Part shown: positions 44,572 to 55,701 of the stretch, piece by piece
Position numbering within the stretch: the stretch's first letter is position 1
Layout of the letters: every line of letters starts with the position of its first letter
DNA from: Bufo bufo
Taxonomy: Eukaryota > Chordata > Amphibia > Anura > Bufonidae
Length of the DNA: 64,000 nucleotides
Direction of reading: 5' to 3'
Assembly (NCBI RefSeq): GCF_905171765.1
Contig: NC_053395.1
Span: 188,173,577 to 188,237,576 of the forward strand
Position numbers and translations under genes: made by a program
Notes under the pieces: generated by a model
The model's database searches: none
Told to the model about the DNA's origin: nothing
Seen by the model: the letters and a program-made list of their open reading frames with translations, nothing else

Positions 44572-44809
44572 TGGAGGGGAAAAATAATACAATAAGGAAA
44601 AAAATAACTTGGGGGCAGAAGAATGCATGATGACATTGTTGCACAATGCCTTCTATTAGTAACACAGAAGCTGTAAATGACACATGGCTACTATTGGGCT
44701 AATTAGTTCTCTTATCCATGCTTATCTGTTATGATCCCATATATTGTCGACAAGAATAAAACAATGCGCAAAACTTAATTCAGTAGAAAAGAAAACTAGT
44801 ATCAATGTA

Positions 44810-44993
44810 AGGGTAAGGTCACCCAGTCAGGTTTCTTGATGCAGTTTTGAAAGCCAAAAACAGGAGTGAATTAAAAAAAAAAAAAAAAAGAGAAGTGGTA
44901 TCCATCCTTTATACCTTCTCTCCTTTTATGATCTGCTCCTGATTTTGGCTTCCAAAACTGCATCAGACAACCTGACCGGGTGGCCGTACCCTA
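44810..44993. mobile_element. Fold-back miniature element
   Basis: AGGGTAAGGTCACCCAGTCA at the left pairs with GACCGGGTGGCCGTACCCT at the right. Inner arms are GATGCAGTTTTGAAAGCC and GGCTTCCAAAACTGCATC. The loop contains an A20 run. Confidence 0.72.
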
Positions 44994-45200
44994 AGAAGAC
45001 TGACTTTGGTGACTGTTGACCACAACAGCAAAAAAAAAACAAAAAACACTAAACTGTTTCCTAGTGAACTATCAGAAGAATGAAATTATCTCCTCTGCGC
45101 ACCTGCAATGGGCACCTCCCCATAGGGTCCTTAATGGATGGTAATGACGCACATCCCAGGTGTAGGAGTGGTATAGTGTGGCCTAAAATGTCCCTTTATG

Positions 45201-45960
45201 TGTCACGGTGCTCCTACCTGGATACGGCTGGATCCCAGGCTTTGGCTCCGAAGCTATAAATAGGGGGAATAATTGAGGGATTGAAGAAAGAATCGAGTAC
45301 AGACCTTATATAAAGTTGAACAGCAGCTTTACTTAAATAAATGTTCATCCAAGACAATCTTCAAGCTTTATCTTGGTCCCAAGTAGGCTTTAGCATTGAA
45401 ACTGGCAGGCAAACTCGTCTCTGCAACATCTGTTTCTCTCTGGCTCTGCTGTACTGACAGGCTGGCTGTATGACTCTGCTTCTTCTGTATGCTGCACTTA
45501 TCTCTTTGTAGTCTGACTCTTAAGTTATGCCAGGGAACTATACTCCTGGCTCCTGAGGCTTTATGCTTTGGCCTCCATGGCCAGCAGAGCTGAAGGTGTT
45601 CTGGCTGGATTGGGCACGTCCAGCAGAGATGTGCCCAGCACACCCTCCCTTGGCAGGGAATAAGCTGGAACTCACTAACTCTGGTCCTCGCCCTTCCTGC
45701 AGGAAGTGAAAAGAGTCCACTCCTCCACAGAGGGGGGTTAGAATGGAATGGAAAGCTCCATTCTACCTAATTGTAGCTCTGCCTTGTTTGCTGCCACCTG
45801 CTGGGGAACCAGGCATATTACATTTGAACATAATAGTTACATTAGAAATAGGAATGCACCGTGTAGTGGACCTGAAATAAATACACAAGATGACATTATA
45901 TTAGCCCATTAGAGATAGTAGCGGGGTGAAGAAGTGGTAATGCCACTCTGGGGCGTTACA
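45201..45960 (-). mobile_element. Solo LTR, minus strand
   Basis: Read on the minus strand it starts TGTAACGCCCCAGAGTGG and ends GAGCACCGTGACA. It is 760 bp, TG...CA, with partly matching inverted tips. TTTATATAAGG and an AAGTAAAG word lie in a plausible transcription and polyadenylation region. No clear target duplication was found, so the end points rest on the TG/CA tips alone. No internal genes are present. Confidence 0.52.
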
Positions 45961-46812
45961 CTCCCAATGACCAAGAACAATAATACTGTCAATGTCACCA
46001 TCACCACAACCATCCTTATACTGGGCATTTAAATTTTTGTGCAAATTCTGTAACTCATTGCTGAATTTACTATTACACAAGTGAAACACTCCAGGTAAAA
46101 TTCCATTTCTACCTGCATCGTGAGGCATCTGTCTGTGTCATGAGGCGTGTTAGCAGGTGTGAATCTATTGAATACAATTCTTTCTAGATGGGAAATGGAA
46201 TAGCACAGCTGTCAGCTCCAGAGACTGTGACACTGAATTTGAGAAGAAGAGTATGGATCGATTCCTTAGTTAGCTTCTAGTGACCTTGGCCAAGTCACTT
46301 AATTTTTCAACTCAGGGAAGACTGTAATCACTAAAGGAGGCTTATTTGTTGGTGGCTAGAAATGATGGCCTTAAAGCAGTTTATGGAATAATGATTAGGC
46401 CTTCAGGGTTTTTTAAAGTACAGTTGTCCCAATGACTGGTCCTTTTACAGTTATTCTATCTATAAGATGCACTTTTAAGGGATAATAAGTGGTGGGAATC
46501 CAAAATACTTGATCAAGGGGAAATGACACTATTTACTAGGATTTGGCGGTACAAAGTCTCGTTTACTCCAAATAAAGGGGTTTTCATGAGTTGGTCCCTT
46601 TTTAGTAGGCCCACTAGTGCGTGGTCCTAAGGAAAGAATCATGCTCATATGCTCCCTGCAATTCCAGTCCGGTGCCCTGGCTCTATTTGGCGATCTTCCA
46701 GATCCTGGCTTGTCAATTTTGCTGACGGGTAAAATTCAGTGGTTGCTAGTGGATTAGTAAGGACTACAACCTAGGGACATCTGACCCATGTATTTTGCCT
46801 AGAGACCCGCTT
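45961..46812. other. No gene seen
   Basis: Mostly single-copy-looking DNA up to the TTAA at 46813. Nothing recognised. Confidence 0.4.
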
Positions 46813-47289
46813 TTAACCACCTCAGCCCCCAGTGCTTAAACACCCTGAAAGACCAGGCCACTTTTTACACTTCTGACCTACACTACTTTCACCGTTTATT
46901 GCTCGGTCATGCAACTTACCACCCAAATGAATTTTACCTCCTTTTCTTCTCACTAATAGAGCTTTCATTTGGTGGTATTTCATTGCTGCTGACATTTTTA
47001 CTTTTTTTGTTATTAATCGAAATTTAACGATTTTTTTGCAAAAAAATGACATTTTTCACTTTCAGTTGTAAAATTTTGCAAAAAAAAACGACATCCATAT
47101 AGAAATTTTGCTCTAAATTTATAGTTCTACATGTCTTTGATAAAAAAAAAATGTTTGGGTAAAAAAAAAATGGTTTGGGTAAAAGTTATAGCGTTTACAA
47201 ACTATGGTACAAAAATGTGAATTTCCGCTTTTTGAAGCAGCTCTGACTTTCTGAGCACCTGTCATGTTTCCTGAGGTTCTACAATGCCC

Positions 47290-50200
47290 AGACAGTACAA
47301 ACACCCCACAAATGACCCCATTTCTGAAAGTACACACCCTAAGGTATTCGCTGATGGGCATAGTGAGTTCATAGAACTTTTTATTTTTTGTCACAAGTTA
47401 GCGGAAAATGATGATTTTTTTTTTTTTTTTTTTTTTTCTTACAAAGTCTCATATTCCACTAACTTGTGACAAAAAATAAAAAGTTCTATGAACTCACTAT
47501 GCCCATCAGCGAATACCTTGGGGTCTCTTCTTTCCAAAATGGGGTCACTTGTGGGGTAGTTATACTGCCCTGGCATTCTAGGGGCCCAAATGTGTGGTAA
47601 AGAGTTTGAAATCAAATTCAGTAAAAAATGACGAGTGAAATCCGAAAGGTGCTCTTTGGAATATGGGCCCCTTTGCCCACCTAGGCTGCAAAAAAGTGTC
47701 ACACATCTGGTATCCCCGTACTCAGGAGAAGTTGAGGAATGTGTTTTGGGGTGTCTTTTTACATATACCCATGCTGGGTGAGATAAATATCTTGGTCAAA
47801 TGACAACTTTGTATAAAAAAATGGGAAAAGTTGTCTTTTGCCAAGATATTTCTCTCACCCAGCATGGGTATATATAAAATGACACCCCAAAACACATTCC
47901 CCACCTTCTCCTGAGTACGGAGATACCAGATGTGTGACACTTTTTTGCAGCCTAGGTGGGCAAAGGGGCCCATATTCCAAAGAGCACCTTTCGGATTTCA
48001 CTCATCATTTTTTACAGAATTTGATTTCTAACTCCTTACCACACATTTGGGCCCCTAGAATGCCAGGGCAGTATAACTACCCCACAAGTGACCCCATTTT
48101 GGAAAGAAGACACCCCAAGCTATTCCGTGAGGGGCATGGCGAGTTCCTAGAATTTTTTATTTTTTGTCACAAGTTAGTGGAAAATGATGATTTTTTTTTT
48201 TTTTTTTTTTTTCATACAAAGTCTCATATTCCACTAACTTGTGACAAAAAATAAAAACTTCCATGAACTCACTATGCCCATCAGCGAATACCTTGGGGTC
48301 TCTTCTTTCCAAAATGGGGTCACTTGTGGGGTAGTTATACTGCCCTGGCATTCTAGGGGCCCAAATGTGTGGTAAAGAGTTTGAAATCAAATTCAGTAAA
48401 AAATGACGAGTGAAATCCGAAAGGTGCTCTTTGGAATATGGGCCCCTTTGCCCACCTAGGCTGCAAAAAAGTGTCACACATCTGGTATCCCCGTACTCAG
48501 GAGAAGTTGAGGAATGTGTTTTGGGGTGTCTTTTTACATATACCCATGCTGGGTGAGATAAATATCTTGGTCAAATGACAACTTTGTATAAAAAAATGGG
48601 AAAAGTTGTCTTTTGCCAAGATATTTCTCTCACCCAGCATGGGTATATATAAAATGACACCCCAAAACACATTCCCCACCTTCTCCTGAGTACGGAGATA
48701 CCAGATGTGTGACACTTTTTTGCAGCCTAGGTGGGCAAAGGGGCCCATATTCCAAAGAGCACCTTTCGGATTTCACTCATCATTTTTTACAGAATTTGAT
48801 TTCTAACTCCTTACCACACATTTGGGCCCCTAGAATGCCAGGGCAGTATAACTACCCCACAAGTGACCCCATTTTGGAAAGAAGACACCCCAAGCTATTC
48901 CGTGAGGGGCATGGCGAGTTCCTAGAATTTTTTATTTTTTGTCACAAGTTAGTGGAAAATGATGATTTTTTTTTTTTTTTTTTTTTTCATACAAAGTCTC
49001 ATATTCCACTAACTTGTGACAAAAAATAAAAACTTCCATGAACTCACTATGCCCATCAGCGAATACCTTGGGGTCTCTTCTTTCCAAAATGGGGTCACTT
49101 GTGGGGTAGTTATACTGCCCTGGCATTCTAGGGGCCCAAATGTGTGGTAAGGAGTTTGAAATCAAATTCTGTAAAAAATGACGAGTGAAATCCGAAAGGT
49201 GCTCTTTGGAATATGGGCCCCTTTGCCCACCTAGGCTGCAAAAAAGTGTCACACATGTGGTATTGCCGTACTCAGGAGAAGTTGAGGAATGTGTTTTGGG
49301 GTGTCTTTTTACATATACCCATGCTGGGTGAGATAAATATCTTGGTCAAATGACAACTTTGTATAAAAAAATGGGAAAAGTTGTCTTTTGCCAAGATATT
49401 TATCTCACCCAGCATGGGTATATATAAAATGACACCCCAAAACACATTCCCCACCTTCTCCTGAGTACGGAGATACCAGATGTGTGACACTTTTTTGCAG
49501 CCTAGGTGGGCAAAGGGGCCCATATTCCAAAGAGCACCTTTTGGATTTCACAGGTCATTTTTTACTGAATTTGATTTCAAACTCCTTACCACACATTTGG
49601 GCCCCTAGAATGCCAGGGCAGTATAACTACCCCACAAGTGACCCCATTTTGGAAAGAAGAGACCCCAAGGTATTCGCTGATGGGCATAGTGAGTTCATGG
49701 AAATTTTTTTTTTTTGTCACAAGTTAGTGGAATAGGAGACTTTGTATGAAAAAAAAAAAAAAAAAAAAAAATCATCATTTTCCACTAACTTGTGACAAAA
49801 AATAAAAAATTCTAGGAACTTGCCATGCCCCTCACGGAATACCTTGGGGTGTCTTCTTTCCAAAATGGGGTCACTTGTGGGGCAGTTATACTGCCCTGGC
49901 ATTTTCCAGGGGCCCTAATGTCTGGTAAGTAGGTAAATGACCTGTGAAATCTGAAAGGTGCTCTTTGGAATGTGGGCCCCTTTGCCCAGCTAGGCTGCAA
50001 AAAAGTGTCACACATCTGGTATCTCCGTACTCAGAAGAAGGTAAGGAATGTGTTTTGGGGTGTCATTTTACATATACCCATGCTGGGTGAGAGAAATATC
50101 TTGGCAAAAGACAACTTTTCCCATTTTTTTTATACAAAGTTGGCATTTGACCAAGATATTTATCTCACCCAGCATGGGTATATGTAAAATGACACCCCAA

Positions 50201-50640
50201 AACATATTCCCCAACTTCTGCTGAATACGGAGATACCACATGTGTGACACTTTTTTGCAGCCTAGGTGGGCAAAGGGGCCCAAATTCCTTTTAGGAGGGC
50301 ATTTTTAGACATTTGGATACCAGACTTCTTCTCACGCTTTGGGGCCCCTAAAATGCCAGGGCAGTATAAATACCCCACATGTGACCCCATTTTGGAAAGA
50401 AGACACCCCAAGGTATTCAATGAGGGGCATGGCGAGTTCATTGAAAAAAAAAAATTTTGGCACAAGTTAGCGGAAATTGATTTTTTGGATTTTGTTCTCA
50501 CAAAGTCTCCCTTTCCGCTAACTTGGGACAAAAATTTCAATCTTTCATGGACTCAATATGCCCCTCAGCAAATACCTTGGGGTGTCTTCTTTCCAAAATG
50601 GTGTTATTTGTGGGGTGTTTGTACTGCCCTGGCATTTGAG
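47290..50640. repeat. Array of about 388-bp monomers in alternating orientation
   Basis: Direct copies recur every 775 bp (GCCCATCAGCGAATACC at 47501, 48276 and 49051). Within each 775-bp unit the two halves are inverses. Symmetry centres fall near 47818, 48200, 48593, 48975, 49368, 49755 and 50133. Alternate centres lie in T- or A-runs. The middle units are nearly identical, while the outer monomers at both ends are diverged. Recurrent 83-106-codon frames are by-products of the repeat, not genes. Confidence 0.92.
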
Positions 50641-51493
50641 GGTCTCCGCAATCATTACATGTATGCCCAGCATTAGGAGTTTCTGCTATTCTCCTTATAT
50701 TGAGCATACGGGTAATGAGATTTTTTTTTTCCGTTCAGCCTCTGGGCTGAAAGAAAAAAATGAACGGCACAGATTTCTTCATTCGCATCGATCAATGTGG
50801 ATGAAAAAATCTCTGCCAAAAAAAGAAAAAGGAGGGGAAAGGCGTCTGCCAGGACATAGGAGCTCCGCCCAACATCCATACCCACTTCAGCTCGTATGCC
50901 CTGGCAAACCAGATTTCTCCATTCACATCAATCGATGTGGATGAATAAATCATTGCCGGGATTTTTTTTTTTATATATACAAAGTGTTTGCCAAAGTATA
51001 TGAACACCGCCACCTCCTCAGCTCATATGCCTCGGCAAACATATCTTTTACTGCAGAGGAGAAATCTCGTCTTGCAGCGCCGCATACACCGACTTGCGTG
51101 TAATCTGACAGCAGCACAATGCTTCTGTCCGAATGCACATCAGTGCTGCAGCTGGTCGATCGGTTGGTCCACCTGGAAGGTAAAAAAAACAAAACAAAAA
51201 AGAAAAAACCAGGCCGCAAAGCAATAACTTTATTAACTTTAGAACAGAACATATTAACTTTTTTAAACTTTTTTAACTTTTTTACTTACCGGTAATTTTT
51301 TTTTTGTTTAGTTTTTTTTACCTTTATAGAACAAACCTCTCCTTCCCCATGGGACAATGTGCAAAGCGCAAATCGCCCAAAGATGTGGCGAAGTACGTTA
51401 TGCACTTTATCCCAGGTGAAAGGAGAGGTTTGCAGCAGCTGAGAGTAAAAGGGCCCTAATAGCCCTGTGTGCCTGTCCTGTGAGATGCAATCC

Positions 51494-53446
51494 CTATGCT
51501 AGGTGTACCTGTGTGTGGTACTTCCGGAAACACTCTCCATAGCATAGGGCAGGGTGGTCAGCACAGTCAGGACAGAAATAGCGGGTGTCACGCCTTATTC
51601 CACTCCTGCTACAGACACGACATCTTTTTCGGGGTGACGGTTGGGTTGAGGTACCAGGAACGACACTGGGGAAATGTCGCTCGTGTAGACGGCTAACTAC
51701 ACTGGGGGATGGGGCCACGGAACCTCCTGGGTAAAGGAGGTTCTCGATGATCTCTTCCTGGAATTTGAGGAAAGATCGTGTTCTCCCAGCCTTACTGTAG
51801 AGAACAAAACTATTGTACAGCGCCAATTGAATTAAATATACAGACACCTTCTTATACCAGCGTCTGGTTCTGCGGGAAACTAAATACGGAGACAACATCT
51901 GGTCATTGAAGTCCACCCCTCCCATGAGCGCATTATAGTCGTGGACACAGAGGGGCTTTTCAATGACACGGGTTGCTCGCTCAATTTGGATTGTCGTGTC
52001 TGCGTGAATGGAGGAGAGCATGTAAACGTCACGCTTGTCTCTCCATTTCACCGCGAGCAGTTCTTCGTTACACAAGGCAGCCCTCTGCCCCCTTGCAAGA
52101 CGGGTGGTTACAAGCCGTTGGGGGAAGCCCACGCGACTAGTTCGCGCGGTGCCACAGGCGCAAATCCGTTCTAGAAACAAATGCCTAAAGAGGGCCACAC
52201 TTGTGTAAAAATTGTCCACATAAAGATGGTACCCCTTGCCGAATAAGGGTGACACCAAGTCCCAGACTGTCTTCCCACTGCTCCCCAGGTAGTCAGGGCA
52301 ACCGACCGGCTCCAGGGTCTGATCTTTTCCCTCATAGACACGAAATTTGTGGGTATAGCCTGTGGCCCTTTCACAGAGCTTATACAATTTGACCCCATAC
52401 CGGGCACGCTTGCTTGGGATGTACTGTTTGAAGCCAAGGCGCCCGGTAAAATGTATTAGGGACTCGTCTACGCAGATGTTTTGCTCGGGGGTATACAAAT
52501 CTGCAAATTTCTGGTTGAAATGGTCTATGAGGGGCCGAATTTTGTGGAGCCGGTCAAAAGCTGGGTGGCCTCTGGGACGGGAGGTGGTGTTGTCGCTAAA
52601 ATGCAGGAAACGGAGGATGGCCTCAAATCGTGCCCTGGACATAGCAGCAGAGAACATGGGCATGTGATGAATCGGGTGCGTTGACCAATATGACCGCAAT
52701 TCATGCTTTTTTGTCAGGCCCATGTTGAGGAGAAGGCCCAAAAAAATTTTAATTTCGGAAACTTGGACTGGTTTCCACCGGAAAGGCTGGGCATAAAAGC
52801 TTCCCGGGTTGGCGGATATAAATTGTGTGGCATACTGGTTGGTCTCTGCCACGACTAAGTCCAAGAGCTCCGCAGTCAAGAACAGCTCAAAAAATCCCAG
52901 GGCCGAACCGATTTGAGCCGTCTCAACCCGAACTCCAGACTGGGCGGTGAAAGGGGGAACTACAGGTGCGGCTGAAGTTGGTGACTGCCAATCAGGGTTT
53001 GCCAGCACCTCAGGGATTCTAGGGGCTCTACGGGCCTGTCTTTGCGGTGGCTGCGACGGGGTAACTAGTGCACGTGCCACCGTACCAGCTTCAACTGCCC
53101 TTCTGGTGCTCGCCACGTCACCATGTTGTACGGCAGTGCTGGTACTAGGTCCAGGGAGGGCTGCGCTGCTGGTGTATGCCTCACCACGTGATCCGGCAGC
53201 GACAGCCCCACTCTGCTGCTCTTGAAGCGGATCCTGCATAACCTGTGGTCTAGCGACATGGGGCCGGGTACGCCTGGTGCTGCCAGGGACCTCCACCTCC
53301 TCGTCCGAACTTTGGGTCAGAGAGCCACTGCTTTCCACAGGTTCATATTCTGACCCGCTAGATTCATCAGATGAGGGTTCCCACTCCTCATCCGACTGGG
53401 TCAGAATCCTGTAGGCCTCTTCAGAAGAATACCCCCTGTTTGACAT
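51494..53446 (-). CDS. piggyBac-family transposase, intact, 650 residues
   Basis: Its role is to excise and insert the element at TTAA sites in the nucleus. Residues 1-170 are acidic, Ser/Pro-rich and probably disordered. The transposase domain spans about 175-560 (SALGFFELFLTAELLDLVV, FLGLLLNMGLTKKHELRSYW, FEAILRFLHFSD). The catalytic acidic triad is readable as D327 (NICVDESLIHFTG), D411 (LYVDNFYTS) and D512 (LMGGVDFNDQM). A C-terminal cysteine/histidine finger runs from about 609 to 648 (C609, C612, C625, C628, C635, C639, H644, H648), matching the cross-brace finger known in piggyBac proteins. The start is the ATG at 53444-53446 and the stop TAG at 51494-51496. No break was found. A domesticated host gene (PGBD type) is less likely because TTAA sites and matching tips enclose it. 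Confidence 0.95.
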   Translation of the reverse strand: MSNRGYSSEEAYRILTQSDEEWEPSSDESSGSEYEPVESSGSLTQSSDEEVEVPGSTRRTRPHVARPQVMQDPLQEQQSGAVAAGSRGEAYTSSAALPGPSTSTAVQHGDVASTRRAVEAGTVARALVTPSQPPQRQARRAPRIPEVLANPDWQSPTSAAPVVPPFTAQSGVRVETAQIGSALGFFELFLTAELLDLVVAETNQYATQFISANPGSFYAQPFRWKPVQVSEIKIFLGLLLNMGLTKKHELRSYWSTHPIHHMPMFSAAMSRARFEAILRFLHFSDNTTSRPRGHPAFDRLHKIRPLIDHFNQKFADLYTPEQNICVDESLIHFTGRLGFKQYIPSKRARYGVKLYKLCERATGYTHKFRVYEGKDQTLEPVGCPDYLGSSGKTVWDLVSPLFGKGYHLYVDNFYTSVALFRHLFLERICACGTARTSRVGFPQRLVTTRLARGQRAALCNEELLAVKWRDKRDVYMLSSIHADTTIQIERATRVIEKPLCVHDYNALMGGVDFNDQMLSPYLVSRRTRRWYKKVSVYLIQLALYNSFVLYSKAGRTRSFLKFQEEIIENLLYPGGSVAPSPSVVSRLHERHFPSVVPGTSTQPSPRKRCRVCSRSGIRRDTRYFCPDCADHPALCYGECFRKYHTQVHLA

Positions 53447-53459
53447 TTTGGACTACTAA

Positions 53460-54079
53460 ATTTAGGGGTATTCCCTGAGACTACCCAAGAAAAAAAGCAA
53501 ACCTGTCTTACAAAGGGGAGGCTAGCGAAGTACCGGAGGCCGCTGCGGTTGATAAAAAATATCAAAACTGATTTTTTTATCGCCGCAGTGCGTGTAAAAT
53601 GAATGTGCAGTGATCAAAAAATATATATTTTTTGTCACTGCGGTGGGGCGGGCGTGGGTGAACGCACGTGTGGGCGACCGATCAGGCCTGATCGGGCAAA
53701 CACTGCGTTTTGGGTGGAGGGCGAACTAAAGTGACACTAATACTATTATAGATCTGACCGTGATCAGTTTTGATCACTTACAGATACTATAAAAGTACAA
53801 ATGCTGATTAGCGATACGCTATTCAGCGAATAAAAGTGACTGCGGTGCGGTGGGGTGGGCGCTAACTGACGCTAACTACCTAACCAAGGGGCCTAAACTA
53901 TCCCTAAAACCTAACAGCCAATACTAGTGAAAAAAAAAAAGTGACAGTTTACACTGATCACTTTTTTTCCTTTCACTGGTGATTGACAGGGGCGATCAAA
54001 GGGGTGATCAAAGGGTTAATTGGGGTGCAGGGGGGTGATCTGGGGCTAAGGTGTAGTGTTGGTGCTACTCACTGTGAAG
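53460..54079. other. Non-coding 5' part of the piggyBac element
   Basis: This lies upstream of the transposase on the minus strand. It is rich in TGATCAAA/TTTTGATC words and GCGGTGCGGTGGGGTGGGCG blocks. A promoter is expected here but no specific TATA or initiator could be assigned. Confidence 0.45.
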
Positions 54080-54181
54080 TCTGCTCCTGTGCTGGATCCA
54101 ACCGACGAAAAGGACCAGCACAGGAGCAGACAAGCCATATAACAGATCATATTTACTAATATGATCTGTTATATGGCTTGT
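54080..54181. repeat. Two adjacent perfect hairpins near the piggyBac end
   Basis: GTCTGCTCCTGTGCTGG pairs with CCAGCACAGGAGCAGAC, followed at once by AAGCCATATAACAGATCATA pairing with its inverse across TTTACTAA. A third inverse pair, GCCAGCCTGCCAGC and GCTGGCAGGC, lies at 54202-54239. Subterminal position suggests a role in end recognition or in folding. That is inference. Confidence 0.82.
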
Positions 54182-54402
54182 GATTGGATTTTTTAAAAAT
54201 CGCCAGCCTGCCAGCCAATGATCGTTGCTGGCAGGCTGGTGACTAACTTGTTCTTTAACTTTTGCCGGCCCGCGATGCGCATGCGCGGGCCGGCTTGGAG
54301 CGAAATCTCGCGTCTCGCGAGATGACGCGTATATGCGTGACTGTGCGCAGCGCTGCCACCTCCGGAACGCGAATCTGCGTTAGGCGGTCCGGAGGTGGTT
54401 AA

Positions 54403-54768
54403 ATGATTTACCAGAATACATCTGAACACTAGTTAACAAAAGAAGCCATTAAGTCACTTCCCTGGCCTATGTCGAAGGAACAAATCCCACCTGAACTTCC
54501 CTTTCCCCAAGCAACCCAATGCCCAAAGGTGCCCATGAATCTAACAACACCCATGGTGGAAGCAATCACTTTGACTAGTTCAGTTTTAGTAGCTGCCCTA
54601 ATTTGTCCCACCATATTCTCCAGTTCAGAATAGGGTGGCTTGGCATTTATACTGCCATGCAGCATCTTATATTTGAAAGAAGGTTACTCTTTAGATAGTT
54701 TCTGCTCCCTCGTTTGCTAGTGTTAGGGTGTTTATGTAGAGTGGAGGACCTGTGCGGGTTCACCTAAA
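54403..54768. other. No gene seen
   Basis: No repeats or coding potential recognised next to the piggyBac right flank. Confidence 0.4.
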
Positions 54769-55190
54769 GCTACTTTCACATTAGCGTTTTTGCGGATCCG
54801 CCATGGATCTGCAAAAACGCTTCCGTTACAATAATACAACCGCATGCATCCGTCATGAACGGATCCGGTTGCATTATGTCTTCTATAGCCAACACTGATC
54901 CGTCTTGAAGACCATTGAAAATAAATGGGGGACGGATCTGTTTTCTATTGTGTCAGAGAAAACGGATCCGTCCCCATTGACTTACATCGTGTGCCAGGAC
55001 GGATCGGTCTTGCTACGCACCACATTGCGGACAGAAAAACGCTGCTTGCAGCGTTATTCTGTCCACGATAGGAGCGCAACCAAACGGAACGGAATGCATT
55101 CTGGTGCATTCCGTTTAGTTTAGTTCAGTTTTGTCCCCATTGACAATGAATGGCGACAAAGCTGAAGCGTTCTCTTTCGCTATTGAGATC
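54769..55190. mobile_element. GGATCCG-type miniature element, one end missing
   Basis: AGCTACTTTCACATTAGCG at the left matches the family at 32224 and 56545. The interior has GCGGATCCGCCATGGATC, AACGGATCCGG and TTGACAATGAATGG blocks. The right end with TGTGAAAGTAGC is absent after 55190. Confidence 0.62.
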
Positions 55191-55305
55191 CTATGACGGC
55201 CAACCAGAAGATCCACCTCTCCAATGGCCTCCATAGACCTCCTAAAACTGCAGACAATAAATGAATTCTTGGCATTAGAAAAATAGTGTGTAATATTCGG
55301 GTTAA

Positions 55306-55697
55306 AGGATCACTAAACATAGAAAATGCAGAAAAACTTTTTAAAAAAATCTCTGCCCTTACCTAATCTCATCCTAGCCTTTGATCCTATTTTGCCTCAT
55401 GTTACTTTTAAAACTGAGAAATATGTAAAGAAATCTTCTCTCTGTGTTTCATGAGCTCAGCCATTTCCCCCTCCATCTCCCACTGTCCTGTGTCTGGCTG
55501 TAAGATAACTGGCTGCAGCAGGAGCTTCCCCCCATCAGCCGTTAACCAGACGACAACACAGAGGATCAGCAGGGGATTAACCTCTGTGTTCTTGCAGAAT
55601 TTCAGGAACATGCAGAAAATGCTGCAGACCGACAAACAGTGGGAGGAGGTTAACCTCCTAAATACTTGTATCATTCATGTTTAGGTTTAGTGTTCCT
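55306..55697. mobile_element. TTAA-type palindromic miniature element
   Basis: TTAA at 55302-55305 on the left, decayed TTCA at 55698-55701 on the right. The ends are AGGATCACTAAACAT and, inverted, AGGAACACTAAACCTAAACAT. It has inverse arms through TTCTGCAT/ATGCAGAA and AGGTTAACC blocks. Confidence 0.66.
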
Positions 55698-55701
55698 TTC
55701 A

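Larger units (their letters stand above)
43440..44660. mobile_element. Large fold-back element broken by two miniature insertions
   Basis: The left arm (about 43465-43830) reappears inverted in the right arm. Pairs include TCATGCATTCTTC/GAAGAATGCATGA, GTTTTGCCCCAGCAT/ATACTGGGGCAAAAC, CTGTTGTTGTCAAGAAGGGA and its inverse, and GCAGGAGCTGTCAGCAG/CTGCTGACAGCTCCTGC at the centre. The right arm is interrupted at 43854-44175 and 44246-44571. Confidence 0.72.
46817..54398 (-). mobile_element. Complete piggyBac element with intact transposase
   Basis: TTAA at 46813-46816 and 54399-54402 flank tips reading CCACCTCAGCCCCC and, inverted, CCACCTCCGGACCG. The 7582-bp element has an intact minus-strand transposase near one end. 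At the other end lies a 3.3-kb array of alternating inverted monomers, unusual baggage for a family whose autonomous members are commonly about 2-4 kb. Perfect hairpins lie at 54080-54181. Confidence 0.87.

Noticed and set aside
47722..50283. Several recurring 61-106-codon frames on both strands
   Set aside because: They are copies of one another because the DNA is a 775-bp repeat. They show no domain, no independent conservation pattern, and run into poly-T-coded Phe tracts.
51494..53446. piggyBac protein considered as a domesticated host (PGBD-type) gene
   Set aside because: TTAA sites and matching tips enclose it, there are no introns, and non-autonomous relatives lie nearby. A mobile element is the simpler explanation.
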